A DNA stretch of 64,000 nt from Isoetes taiwanensis (lineage: Eukaryota; Streptophyta; Lycopodiopsida; Isoetales; Isoetaceae): contig JAJEKV010000215.1 in assembly GCA_021234155.1 (NCBI GenBank), forward strand, positions 186,001 to 250,000, in the 5' to 3' direction. The notes below the pieces were generated by a model that saw nothing but the letters and a program-made list of their open reading frames with translations, was not told the DNA's origin and did not search any database. The number at the start of each line of letters is the position of its first letter. Position 1 is the stretch's first letter. The position numbers were made by a program, and so were the translations under genes. Of the stretch, positions 12,897 to 23,378 are shown piece by piece.

Positions 12897-13436
12897 TCTA
12901 AATAGAATTCTAGGTTAGGAATGTAAAAAGTCAAGTAGATCCGTTTACGCATTCAAATCCGGTGAACATCAAATGTACTCTAGTTATGACTGCGTAGTCA
13001 TGTAGATCTATCCTACATTTCTTGTAGTGTAAATGCAAATGTTTTTTTCTGTAAATAACTTTTAAGATGTGCTCAAGATGTAGGCATACGAATATGTAAA
13101 AAAGTGTAGGATTGTAGTAGATGTCAATGTTGATATGATTTACATTTAGTCCAACTTGAAAACAAATTACAAAATGTGTTATAGATGTAAGCATGAGAAA
13201 GTGATGTACAATAATGTAGAATTTGTAGATGTCAAGAAAATATGTGAATTCTTCCTATGGAGTACATTTTATGTAAGGATGTGCGGTTTTGGGAGATAAT
13301 TTACATAGATGTGAAATTTTCAGAATGTGTGAATGATTCTAACCTTGTAATTTTGCGGTGAACTATACCGAGCTTTGTTGATCAAAGATCCGTAAGTCAA
13401 GATCGGCATTAGGCAGTTCGAATACTTAAGACCCTC
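12897..13436. repeat. AT-rich spacer dense in TGTAAA/TTTACA-like words
   Basis: No coding signal. Short words such as TGTAAA, TGTAGAT and TTTACAT recur every few tens of bases on both strands. A similar density is seen near 14860-14960 and 18350-18760 in the same transposon. The spacer splits the transposase coding parts, so it may be an intron or a decayed insertion. Alternatively these are sub-terminal transposase sites left by an internal rearrangement. Confidence 0.35.
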
Positions 13437-14535
13437 TTGCATAATGAAAAGCTAAAGGAGAGAAATACATGTTGTTGTGTGAAGCACGAGCAAGCAGATT
13501 TATTCAAGAAGGCATTCAATATGATGAGGTCAAAATTTCACGAGAATTGTTTTGCAATTGCATTGTGTGTGCTTCTTGAAGCTAATCTTTGGAATTTGTC
13601 AAGCCAAGAAGAAAAATTTTGATAATGTGAGCACTTTGGAGAGCCATGGTATGCCAAAGGGCAGTAGGTGAGGAGTGGCACAAGCTAGCATGTATCAACT
13701 CAAAATGTGAAAGTTGTGGGAAAAAATTAATTGAGTTGTGTCCTAGAGAAAAGGATGAAAGCGTTGAAGAATCTGTTGAAAATTGAGGAAATCTGTGCAT
13801 TCGTTTATTTCAGATGACAAGATTCATGATACACACTTCGTACAAGATGCATTCAAGATGCACCTCAAATGGTTGCAAGAGAATGGTGCTGGCCATATAA
13901 AATATCATTTGGTTTGGTCTGATGGGTGTGCAACCCAATTTAAGTCAAGACGAGCATTCTATCATGTAACAAGATATCATCAACAACATAAAATAAGAAT
14001 GCAGTGGAATTTCTTTGGTTCAGGACATGGGAAAGGCACACACGATGGAGAAGGGGCAATTGATAAACTGTGGCTTGAAGCGGAACAAAGAAAAAATGAT
14101 GGAAAGGTAGTAAAAAATGAAGCAACTGCTTGTGAGGTCTTGAGGGAGAAAAAATCAGATGTGGAAAGGGTATTTTGGGAGGTGACTGACATTGATCGAT
14201 CCCAAAGATTTGATGTGCTTCCAGTAAAATGGGTGCAATCAATTCATTGCGTGTCGTCAATAGACGCAAATGATCCAACAAAGTTATTGTGCAGGCCTCT
14301 TTCATGTTTTTGCAAGGCATGCATAAATTTTGATTGGCTTTTGCTTGTGAGAGGTCACGACCATTGTGGCAGGTGGGAGTTGAGAAAACTAGAGCCTACT
14401 AATAGGATCGATCTTGGAGATGGTGAGAATGAGGTGGAGGATTTATGGGCAAATGACATCGACAATATCGATGAGACACTTCGCAGAAAGTTGGTGATTA
14501 TTTTGGAGCATTCACTGACTGACGGACAATCATGA
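13437..14535 (+). pseudogene. transposase, Cys-rich and catalytic part (DDE-like)
   Basis: Three frames read in order. The first, 13437-13622, has a cysteine cluster (NTCCCVKHEQADLFKKAF). The second, 13641-13784, reads MVCQRAVGEEWHKLACINSK followed by CESCGKKLIELCP. The third, 13783-14535, starts after a frame change and contains YHLVWSDGCATQFKSRRAFY, then WNFFGSGHGKGTHDGEGAID, then a C-terminal CFCKACINFDW and HDHCGRW. The SDG and HGK..DG..A blocks with QFK are a conserved core of a DDE-type eukaryotic transposase family that I know from animal genomes but cannot name securely. The Asp and Asp/Glu of these blocks are candidate catalytic residues. Frame breaks near 13622 and 13784 make the copy non-functional unless they are introns. 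Confidence 0.6.
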
Positions 14536-16240
14536 GGGGATCCCTTATTATATCCTCCAATGCATGAAGTGAAACATGCACTTGAAGGCAGATACTATGG
14601 ATGACTATGGAAACTTATTTTATAGTGGTAATGAGGTTATTACGGGTAACTACTTTGAGCCGAGCACCGGCCGCCATCAAGTACAAGTTACTAAAAGGCA
14701 GCGAGGTTTTGTCCATCCCGAAATTCGGTAATAGGGTGAGATTTGCATTACTGACATGGAGTTAAACACAAGATAAAAGGTGTTGCTTATGCATATGAAC
14801 TGTCTCAATCTTGTAACGCGAGATGCTACTAGGAAGTCTCCGCCAGAGATTGTAGATGTTATGTGAACTCTGTTTTACATCGATTTACATAGTTAGATAT
14901 TTCTGAATTTTTTTGTAGTCCGCCATCGATTTGTAGTCTAAGTGCAGGGGTGCAACTCTATAATTTGTAATTAAGAGATGTTGATTTGTTGTACACCCTT
15001 AATATTTTTGGAATTGGCTCTAGGGCGTAAGAAAAGAGTTATTATTTAAAAGAGTTGCTTGATTGTTGTACAAGGCAAACCCATAGTGAGGACATATTTA
15101 TATGCAAATATGAAGATCTTTGCAAAAAGACAATAGTGTATTTATATATTGATATTCAATAGAAAAAAGTTGTTCACATTGATTGTAGATTGTTATGAAT
15201 ATTACACAACTCTTGCATGCATGTACATATCATCCCATGGACCTAGCCTTAGCCGTGGACCTGCATCATAAGAATACAACATGAAGGATAGAAGATATAA
15301 ATTGCATATGCACTTATGAAAATACTCAAATACCTTGCTTTATGAAAACATGTCAAGGCGATGAAAGTGTGTCCAATAATGCATCTACAACAGCAACCTC
15401 TTCATCATGTAATCCATGAAATGTCTGAGTCCAGAGGATGAGAGGTTGCCTCTCTCAAGTTTCCTCAGAACCATCACACTCTGTAATACAAGTGTTGGGG
15501 ATTTAGCAAGCACCCATGTCATGAAGGCTTGTTGATTTAGCAAGCATGAAGACATGTTGGGGATTTAGCAAGCAAGAGAGTCTTGTAGATGGAAGTATGA
15601 TCAATTAGAGCAACCAACATCTACTTCTATCAATAACACAATTGGGTGCTTCATGATCTATCTTGATTGAAGCCATTTCGACTAAAGGTTGGCTTGGTTT
15701 GATAGCATAAAATGATGGAGAATAAGTGTAAATGCAATTTTTGTGGCTTTCAATGACAACACATTGACAAGAAGAAAAAAAGTGCAAGCTTGGGACAAGA
15801 ACATCAACTTGGATATATTCTGATAGGTGCAAGTCAAATGTTAAGAACTAAATACATACAACATTTTGATCCCTTTGTGAATCTCTCTTTTTTATAGTTT
15901 AAGCATTGCAGGTGCAATTACATTCAAATTGAACTGAGTATTGAGATAAGTGTATGGCGAGCCAAATTTATAACCCGTTACATGGTAGCAGATTATCAAA
16001 CAAGGTAGCAAGTTATAGCCTTTAACATGGCAACAAATCTATCTCTATAACAATCTATCAAATACAATGGCAGCATCCAAGTAAGATTCAACTACCACTG
16101 GTCCCTTGAATAGCATCTCCATCTTCACAGTGCTTAAGTAGAGCATCTGCCAAAACTTCTCGCCGTGAGAGCGCATACTGATGTGAAATCCAGCTAGATG
16201 TAACCTATGAAATAAGCAATAAATAATACACCAATGTTAG
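14536..16240. other. non-coding interior of the nested transposon
   Basis: AT-rich sequence without a credible gene. At 15490-15580 the phrase GGGGATTTAGCAAGCA or a close variant occurs three times in direct orientation, a small local repeat. No motif linking it to expression of the neighbours was found. Confidence 0.4.
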
Positions 16241-16287
16241 AATCAGTTCCCTATATGAAGCGTACGCAAGTTGAGAAAAGAACTTAC

Positions 16288-17300
16288 TTTCAATTCCCTT
16301 CCAGAGACAAGACAGTTGACAAATTTATGCATGAAGCCCATCACATACAACCCGCAAGACATCAAGTCGGGCTGTTGAGGTACTTCGAGATGGTCAATCC
16401 CCTTCACATTGTTTCTCCTCACAAAATCCATGCCATTGGAGGTTTGACTCATTGATATAGTCAATATTTGTGTATGCAACCGCATTACATGTAAAAGCAT
16501 TCATGTAAAATGGAAAAGAATAATTCGAAAGAAAGAAGGTTGAAACATACCCTCTAATTGCCTTTTCGTTTTATTCGGATAGCCTTTCAGTTGTTTTAAG
16601 ATGTAAATTGATGGTGCATGGAGAATTTTGTCATTACCTTCTGCGAAAGCACATATGGCCAGCACAAAGTGCTCATTCTCAAGTACAGGTAGAAGAATAT
16701 ACTGCACTTTAGCCATAACTAGCCCTTTAGTTCCCTGTTTTACTATGTCTATAATAGATCTTGACGTGTCAATTCTTCTCTTATTTCCCATAGCCTCCTT
16801 GAAGCAGAAATAGTTATAAGATGGGTAAAAATAAATCTTACTTTTCCATTCCAGTGGCAAAGTATCATACAGGTACCTAGTAACAAGAGAATAAGTTACA
16901 TAAAGAATACAGAACTTAATTACAGAATTACATACTCTATTCTAAAGCAAAAGGCCAACCTTATTTTCTAAAACCTACTTACCCTTTTATCCCCTATCCC
17001 TGCATATTTAAACACTATCAAAACCTGCTCTACCCCTCTCAGCTAGCAACACCTAAGGCAAGACAGTTAGCTGCAGCCTATTCTATCTCTAACCTCTCGG
17101 CAAGCTAACATATTCTAGCCTACAAGGCAAAAGCACAAAGATATTACCTGCCATAGAGTTCCACAAGGCGACTAGTCATTTTTTATTTGGTTGTACACAA
17201 ATCTTGCACGTCAATATCCACCACTTTCATTGGAGGATCAGGAGGACTGTTCTTGAATGGCACAAAAGGAGTGTAGGAAGACAACTTCTTCGTCACATCT
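16288..17300 (-). pseudogene. Ulp1-type (peptidase C48) cysteine protease of the nested transposon
   Basis: At least three exon-like blocks on the minus strand. Block 17300-17148 encodes PFVPFKNSPPDPPMKVVDID and contains an in-frame TAA. Block 16876-16551 starts YLYDTLPLEWKSKIYFYPSY and contains ILLPVLENEHFVLAICAFAE, where the His of HFVLAI fits the catalytic His. Block 16451-16288 contains DHLEVPQQPDLMSCGLYVMG, matching the Q...CG active-site block of SUMO-type proteases. GT/AG borders fit at 17148, 16876, 16551 and 16288. The Asp usually found after the His strand is not obvious (ILHAPS instead of a DS motif). An additional exon may lie at 17462-17620. Ulp1-like proteases are common passengers in plant and fungal DNA transposons; the role here is unknown. 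Confidence 0.6.
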
Positions 17301-18869
17301 CTACAATGAAGGATCAAAGTGTAAGTGTCAAATAATGCATGATCAATAGCATAAATATATTAATACCTTGGACCAATTGTTTGTTTCACCAGATTTATGC
17401 CTATAAAAGAAGTATGAGTTATTAATCCCACAAGAATATAGCTAGAAACCATTCAACTAGCATGTATGCTTTATTAATATGCTATAAGTGCATGTCTAGC
17501 AGTTTATGCAACACATCTTTTAGCAGATGTTGCCTCCTTTCTATCTCGAGGATTTTTTTAGTCTTTGGGGTAGCATCCTCCGCCTCCATAAACTTTTTGT
17601 GTGGCCTTGGCTACAGGTCTCCAAGGCCCCTTCTACATCAAGACTCTTATCTTCATCCGCTATTGATTCAAATTACAACCTTGAATATAAGTTGTTGCAA
17701 AGTGGAGAGTACTAAGAAACACGCACTCGCCATAGAATCTTCAATAGGTACTTCTTCGAACTTCAGAAAGATTAGGAAAATTTTGTCATCATTCTTGCAA
17801 GCTAATTCGGCGCTTTGATCTTGAAAGTAACAACCTCAAGTTTAAACATTATCACACGGTAAAAAAGATAATGAATGTGATCACCACCGATGGGCTCTTT
17901 TTCGCAATGAAGCCAACTCGGTTTCCACATCGGGATATCCGCTTGAGTTATGCTCTCACCTACAATCACACATTTTCCCAATTAGTTTATCTAAAATACA
18001 AATGGAGCTTATAGTCAAACTTATAATACAAGAACTTACCTAGTATGGTTTTGTCATCTCCTCATGTTGTCCTGAATACGTCGCCGCCTTCTCATTGTGA
18101 TAATGACGTTGTTTTGGAGATGACATGGATGTGGATGGACTCAAGAGACAAATGGCATCATCTTTAGTTGATTTTTCAGCTCTTGAGACCTCACGAAAAT
18201 GATAACTTCAACCCTTTTCCAAGAAAGATACTCTTTACACCTGCATTATGACAAATTGGCATGAACGTAAGTCACTTTCGCATTTATCCTATATGTTGTT
18301 TACATTACCCGCCATCAGAGCTTCGTGTTTCTTGATGCTACCAAGATTCGCAGAATTGAGATAGTAAATGCAATAAGAAACAATGAGAAATGTAAATTAG
18401 AGATAATCATAACAATAATCAGAAACAGATGTAAACATACATAATCATAGCATTAATCGAAAGCGGATGTAAGACAACCTGTGGAATCAAATGCAATCAA
18501 AAAGCAATGTAAGTAAATTTGAGAAATGCAAGAAATGTAAGGTAGATGTACCTAAAAAGAAGAAAGCAAAATATCATCCACAAATGTAAAGTGGAAACTT
18601 AGAAAGTACATTCATATGCATTATAATATGCATCCTAATGTTATATGTAAATGTAACAAGCAAATTCATAAGGTATTTATGACAGAAGATATGTACAAAA
18701 TATGAAATGAATGTGTTCATGGGGTTACATCAAATTACACTGACCTTCAAATACATTTACTTTAAGGACAACAGAAGATAAATCCATGTAAAAGCTGAAT
18801 GCCAATTTGGACTTTTACCTAACAAGCAAATAGATGTCTAGATAGTAATGAAAATCACACATGTTCAAA
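17301..18869. other. mostly non-coding interior, one possible extra protease-gene exon
   Basis: At about 17462-17620 the minus strand is open with HKKFMEAEDATPKTKKILEI and could be an upstream exon of the Ulp1-like gene. From 18350 to 18760 the sequence is AT-rich and dense in ATGTAAA-like words, like the spacer at 12.9-13.4 kb. Nothing else is recognisable. Confidence 0.3.
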
Positions 18870-20150
18870 TCAAAGCAGTTGCCACAGCAGAATAGTAAAA
18901 CAAATGTAATTAGTGAAGATAACATAATTAAAAATACCTTGTTGAGTAGAGAGTCCCATGATTTGACGCAGATCTTCAGGCCACAAACACTCATGTATAC
19001 ACTGGTTTGTTGTGGAAACCTTGTATGATAGACAAAATAGACAGTAGGGATGTCCACAACATGGTAAAACCAGCAGTATAGAGTCGAGGCACTCATTGCA
19101 ATTGCTACATGTATTCACATGGCCATAAGTTAATGCCCTTGATTCTGATGCAAGTAGAGGAGTAGGATGCAAGGAAATTACATCAGATTTTTCTACATAT
19201 AATATCATTTCCTTTATTCTACTCTCACTAGCATCATTTGCCTCCAAATCCCTGCTGATTTCTTGGATGGCGACCTCTAATGCATGCAATTCATTTGTCA
19301 AACTCTCAATTGGCATCTTTAAGCCATTCATTTCTTCAATGAAATTAGATTTTTCCTCTTCAAAGTGGGAGGCCAAGGCCATTTGCAAATCGGGTTGGCT
19401 GCCCCTGCCGAGCGTAAAGTCATCGGGTTTGTTTAACCGAGTAACCGACAGGCATCCTTGCTTTGCACAAACCTATTCAAGGTATTTCTCTCACCTTCTA
19501 ACTTGCATAAATCAGATTCTAATGTTTTCCTTTTCTCTTTCATATCCTTCATTTTGCTCATCAAGGTAGCAAAGATCCATTGATCTTCTTTCAATCAACT
19601 TCTTCATTGCATCTATCTGCCTGCCCAAACCGACTTGTACCTTAGTTGTTTTTACATTGGATGATCTCAAGGTAACAACATCAGTCAAATCAGAATCCTT
19701 TTGTTCCTTCTTTGCATGTACAGTGGCACTCTCTTTCACCTCTTCCCAATCAATTTTGATGCCTTTATAGTGGAGTGCATAAGCTCGAGCAAAGTATAGA
19801 GGAATGTGATGGTTTGCAATGTCTTTCCTGCTAAAAACATGCTCATAGATTGTATAAAAATCCTGCATCCAAATTGGCTTGATCCTGTTGTCTTGGTAAC
19901 CTCTCACTGCTGGTGCTTCAGAACCCCAGACTTCTTGGACCACTTGCAAAAGCCCTGGGTAAATAGTATCAAAGTTATTGGTTCTAAGCTGCTTAATGCT
20001 AACCTTATCAAACTCGGGCTGCAATGGAGGTCTTTCTGCCACAGTAGTCTTCAGTTTCCTCATTGCCGGCTTAGGAGACCTCGCCATGGGCTTCAAGGGC
20101 TTATTTCTTGGTGATTTCCGTGGGGACGTCCTTGTTGCTGGCTTCGTCAT
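18870..20150 (-). CDS. coiled-coil/RING-finger protein of the nested transposon
   Basis: Two coding blocks. Block 20150-19512 starts MTKPATRTSPRKSPRNKPLK, a basic SPRK/SPKP-rich N-terminus like an AT-hook or histone tail, followed by a globular part (NFDTIYPGLLQVVQEVWGSE, then KPIWMQDFYTIYEHVFSRKD) and a helical end. A frame change near 19560 joins a coiled coil (MKEKRKTLESDLCKLEG) ending at a GTGAGA donor near 19490. The second block (19388-18938) continues the coiled coil (FEEEKSNFIEEMNGL; NELHALEVAIQEISRDLEAN) into a C3HC4-like RING: CSNCNECLDSILLVLPCCGH then PYCLFCL, ending at a donor (TQQ/GTATTT). A RING suggests E3 ubiquitin ligase activity; DNA binding by the basic N-terminus is inference. 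The start is the first Met, close to the right end of the transposon. Confidence 0.55.
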
Positions 20151-20445
20151 GATGCTCCTCCGAAAAGCTTCAAAAATGGCCTGGGGTTTTGCTCTATCTG
20201 GCTATGGCAAGGAAGGTACAGAGTTTTGGGGATAGAGATGTGCTCTGTTTGGCTATGGCGGAAGTACAAAGTCTTGGGGAATGAGCGGGAGGAGCTAAAC
20301 CTCGAGCGGGATTTCCCTACGTTCGAATTTTGAAACCCACCAAACCAATTAAGACATTCTAAAAATTAATGATAATATAATAAATATGGTAGTAGGGATA
20401 TTGTTTACATTTTGCATTTGTAAATGTATAAAAGTGTCCCTTTTT

Positions 20446-21211
20446 TTGCCACCCCTTTCATGCTTCTACTCATATCCTGCTCAGGCACCAGCCCATAGTC
20501 CATCACACTAGATCCTCCCCCCTAGTTTTCCGCGTCTACAAGTGTTTCTGCGCGGGTGGGATCGGCCATCGTGCTGATCCATTGTAGATTACTGTGTCAA
20601 AGATGCCACGAGCAAAAGCAACCCGTCTACCATAGCGTGACTGATTGTCATCGATGTCCGCGGGCCAAGCTCCTTCGCAGAAGACGCAAACGCAATACAT
20701 CATCGGGCCAAAGGATCAAATCTCATGGGTTGTTCCCCGTGCCTGCATTGAAGTCTCCAAGGAATATGACACTGCCCAACTGCTTATGCTGTTGTATGTC
20801 ATCATATAGATTGACATAAGGGTCCAACCTATCCACATCTAAGTGGGTGTGATAGAAGTTGCTCTCTGCATGTGGAAAGTAGCAGGCTGCCACAAAGAGA
20901 GGTCTGCTACTGCAGTTTTGCACACGCACCCACAGGTACTGGTTGTGCTTGTCTATCTTGAACAAGGAGATTGACTGTGCCAAGGCCGTTCAATAGTAGC
21001 AGGCAACCCCCCCATGCCCTCGCTTTCCTGTGCAATCATTGAAGATTGAGTAGCGCTGCTATCCTGGCAAGTCGGGTATCCTGTGTCCTGCATGCTCCCA
21101 TGTTTCCATGAGGAAGATGAGATCCATGTCTGCGGCAACTGAGTTGAGACTATCCCCCATCTACCATTGGAAGCCCCGACAATTCCAGGAGACCATGCGG
21201 AGGCACAATTC
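20446..21211 (-). pseudogene. LINE 1 ORF2, endonuclease N-terminal part
   Basis: Apurinic-type endonuclease domain that would nick the target DNA. In order it shows LRMVSWNCRGFQW with the catalytic Asn, LIFLMETWEH with the catalytic Glu, then LFVAACYFPHAES, VIFLGDFNAGTGNN with the Asp/Asn motif and finally SSVMDYGLVPEQDM just before the insertion. Several in-frame stops (after GFQW, after DLPG, before TALAQS, after GNNP) and at least one frameshift disable it. The domain is cut off at about 20446 and resumes at 11906. Confidence 0.8.
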
Positions 21212-22144
21212 CTATTTGTTGGCAGGGGCTGCAGCTGGAGATTCAATGGCAGCAGTAGAAGGGGGGATGGCAGAAGTGGAAGCAGCCTGAGATGTACGAG
21301 CAACAGAAGGTGAGGCAACTAGAGCACGGCATGCGGCTATAGCAGGCGAAGCAGTGGCATGGTCAGGGGCTGCTGGAGGGTTCGCAGGATTTGTAGCAGC
21401 ATTTGGCGACTTGAAAATTTGCATCTTGCCCCAAATCAGTCCTGCAGCTCCTGCCTGCCTGAGAATGCTTTTAACTTTGGCCAACTCGTGCCTGCGGTGT
21501 TCTTGTTGGCCCGGGGTCAAGTCTCGATCAACATACAGGGCAATTCCCTTCAGCTGCCTACCCTGGCGCAGGATGGCTGCTTTCACTTGCACATCTCGTA
21601 CTGTGAACGTGACTACCCGGGGGCGGTCGGGGTGCTGGATACCATGGCGTCTCGCCCTAATAATGTGTACCGGCATGGGGAATGTCATTCGAGCAAGAAT
21701 CAACATCTGAAGCCAGTTAATGTGGTCCTCCCCTACCTCTTCTGTCAGGCCACGTACCACCACATTGTGGCTTCTCCGTCTCAGCTCCTGGAACTCTTTG
21801 ATTGTTGGGTCAATCCTGCCGGGCACAACAGGTGGTGTCTGCTGTCGGGGGGGCATAGGTTGTGGCCTACGTTGGGGCGGTGGTGGCATGGAGCGGCTTA
21901 ATGGTGCAGTAGTAGATGGCCCTGGCTGATGCCGTGCAGACTCTTGGGCAGGTGGGACTGCCGTGGCAGGTATAGTGGTCTCTCCTTCCTGAAGCCGGGA
22001 GCTTAGATCCTGCTGGAATTGTTGTTGCCTTGTCAATTCACGCATGCACCGCTGCAATTGCTCATGAGCCTCTGCATAGAGGCCCTTGCCTTGTTCAGCG
22101 ATGGCTGCTCTCAGCTCATGCACCTTCTGATCTCTCCAAAACAT
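21212..22144 (-). CDS. LINE 1 ORF1 RNA-binding protein
   Basis: A 310-residue protein that should bind LINE RNA in the ribonucleoprotein particle. Residues about 1-60 are charged and likely coiled coil (with EQLQRCMRELTRQQQFQQDL). A Pro/Gln-rich linker follows (about 60-120). An L1-ORF1-type RRM/CTD region occupies about 125-235, with NVVVRGLTEE, then RPRVVTFTVRD, then GIALYVDRDLTP and RRHELAKVKSILRQAG, the usual order in L1-like ORF1 proteins. The tail (about 240-310) is Ala/Pro rich. The start lies at the 5' border of LINE 1, next to the truncated transposase gene at 22.15 kb, so the true N-terminus may be lost. The open frame is intact, in contrast to the ORF2 that follows. Confidence 0.75.
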   Translation of the reverse strand: MFWRDQKVHELRAAIAEQGKGLYAEAHEQLQRCMRELTRQQQFQQDLSSRLQEGETTIPATAVPPAQESARHQPGPSTTAPLSRSMPPPPQRRPQPMPPRQQTPPVVPGRIDPTIKEFQELRRRSHNVVVRGLTEEVGEDHINWLQMLILARMTFPMPVHIIRARRHGIQHPDRPRVVTFTVRDVQVKAAILRQGRQLKGIALYVDRDLTPGQQEHRRHELAKVKSILRQAGAAGLIWGKMQIFKSPNAATNPANPPAAPDHATASPAIAACRALVASPSVARTSQAASTSAIPPSTAAIESPAAAPANK

Positions 22145-22145
22145 T

Positions 22146-23378
22146 GTATCCTTTGATATGTCTCATGTCGGATGCATTGAGGACATGTCAAAGCAATTGC
22201 CTCGCCATAATCCGCAAATTGACTTTGTACAATAGAACATGAAGATTTGATCACGGTTTTGCAGTGCTTGCATACTATCAGTAACTGCCACTTTGTTTGT
22301 GGATCCCAGAAATATTGCATTTAGCATTCCGAAATGGAGGAAGGTCGCTCATCAATTCCCTTGCCTAGCCATGATTGCCGTTGTCGCCAATGCTCGTTAT
22401 CACTATATGCTATGGTCTTGCTCTGACATCTAAGTTTCATAGTACTGCCAATGGGACTGTATAAAAATGTGACAACGTCCTTTCTAGTCTTGTCACAAAT
22501 TGGGCATGCCTCATGCTCAATGCAATCAGATCTTATAATCAGAAGGCCATCCCTATCCCTTTTACAACTACAATTCACATTGGTGCCATCTTCTATTACT
22601 CTGAAATTGTAAAATGCATCATCTTCGTGTAAACAAACACTGTACCTTTGCAAAGAAGGGAGGCCCATGTCTATGTACAAATTCTTCATGCACTTCAAGC
22701 TGGTTGGAATGTGAAATCCATTTACCATTCCAGTCCGTGCACCTTTCTCAGCAATCACCGATGCTAAACAACCACCATTACTATTTTGGAAAAGCAAAGC
22801 CAGCAGTGCATCATGAAGTGCTTCTGATGCATTACGCATGTCCAAAGTACCCTGCATCTCCAGCAAATAAGCAATAAACTGGTTGTCCAGACTCGCATGC
22901 TTCCTATCATCATCTGAAAGCTCCTCATTGTTAACTGATGGCTCAGCCTCATGATTGTCTAGACCAATGCCGCCAATATCTGCTTGTTATGCACATTAGG
23001 TAAATCGAGAAACGAGGAGATGCACTGATCCTCTACATCCTTACTAGTTAACACCTCTCCGGCCATGTTAACTCCAAATTGGGGTGTTTGTTGCTGGAGA
23101 TCAACCAAGGCAGCATTTGAATCTTTGTTTTTGACACGTTTAATTTGCTTCAAGTATCCTGTTCTAGTGATAACACCAGAGCTATCTTCACATAAACAAC
23201 AAGGACATGTACAAATAACAGTTTCTCCATCCTGTATTTTACTCGCAAGAGCTTTGGCTTTGCAGTGTCTTTGTCTGTTGTGGTACCTATATGTGCTCTT
23301 GCCCAATATACAACCTTCAGAATTTATTCTTATACAAATTGTGCACTTATATAAGAGAGGGAGATGTCGATCTCCCAT
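22146..23378 (-). pseudogene. TNP2/Plavaka-like transposase, N-terminal part, truncated by LINE 1
   Basis: The first block (23378-22959) starts MGDRHLPLLYKCTICIRINS and is Cys/His-rich (CTCPCCLCEDSS), resembling the zinc-binding N-terminus of TNP2-type transposases. After a frame change near 22960 the frame 22866-22321 contains LPSLQRYSVCLHEDDAFYNF, CPICDKTRKDVVTFLYSP and LRCQSKTIAYSDNEHWRQRQ followed by SWLGKGIDERPSSISEC. After a stop it continues MQYFWDPQTKWQLLIVCKHC. The order 'D-x-C, CP.C...R, R..SK.IA..EHW, isE.., FWDP' is the pattern I associate with CACTA/Plavaka transposases. It ends at about 22146 where LINE 1 begins, and no continuation is present on the other side of LINE 1. Confidence 0.5.

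Larger units (their letters stand above)
11907..20445. mobile_element. large DNA transposon nested in LINE 1, with transposase, Ulp1 protease and RING genes
   Basis: The limits are set by where LINE 1 coding sequence stops and resumes. Inside are a plus-strand transposase (12.0-14.5 kb), a minus-strand Ulp1-type protease gene (16.3-17.3 kb, perhaps to 17.6 kb) and a minus-strand coiled-coil/RING gene (18.9-20.15 kb), so genes run inward from both ends. Clear long terminal inverted repeats are not seen. GTGTCC lies near both ends on the plus strand (about 11927 and 20436), and a near-inverted repeat of about 27 bp occurs at the two borders. Non-coding parts are unusually rich in TGTAAA/TTTACA-like words, which may be subterminal binding sites. 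The superfamily is not assigned. Confidence 0.7.
10864..22145 (-). mobile_element. LINE 1: non-LTR retrotransposon split by a DNA transposon
   Basis: Reading the minus strand from right to left there is an ORF1 (22144-21212), an endonuclease (21211-20446), an 8.5-kb foreign insertion (about 20445-11907), the rest of the endonuclease, the connector and the beginning of the reverse transcriptase (11906-10864). Protein continuity across the insertion is good: the right side ends ...EQDMSRSMKG and the left side resumes VVKHFQVG, in the position where LINE 2 has its own endonuclease C-terminus. The 3' half of the reverse transcriptase and the tail are missing. It is related to LINE 2 (both have a METWEH/VETWEH endonuclease motif and an NYRTIMVSSVFAK motif). 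Confidence 0.85.
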
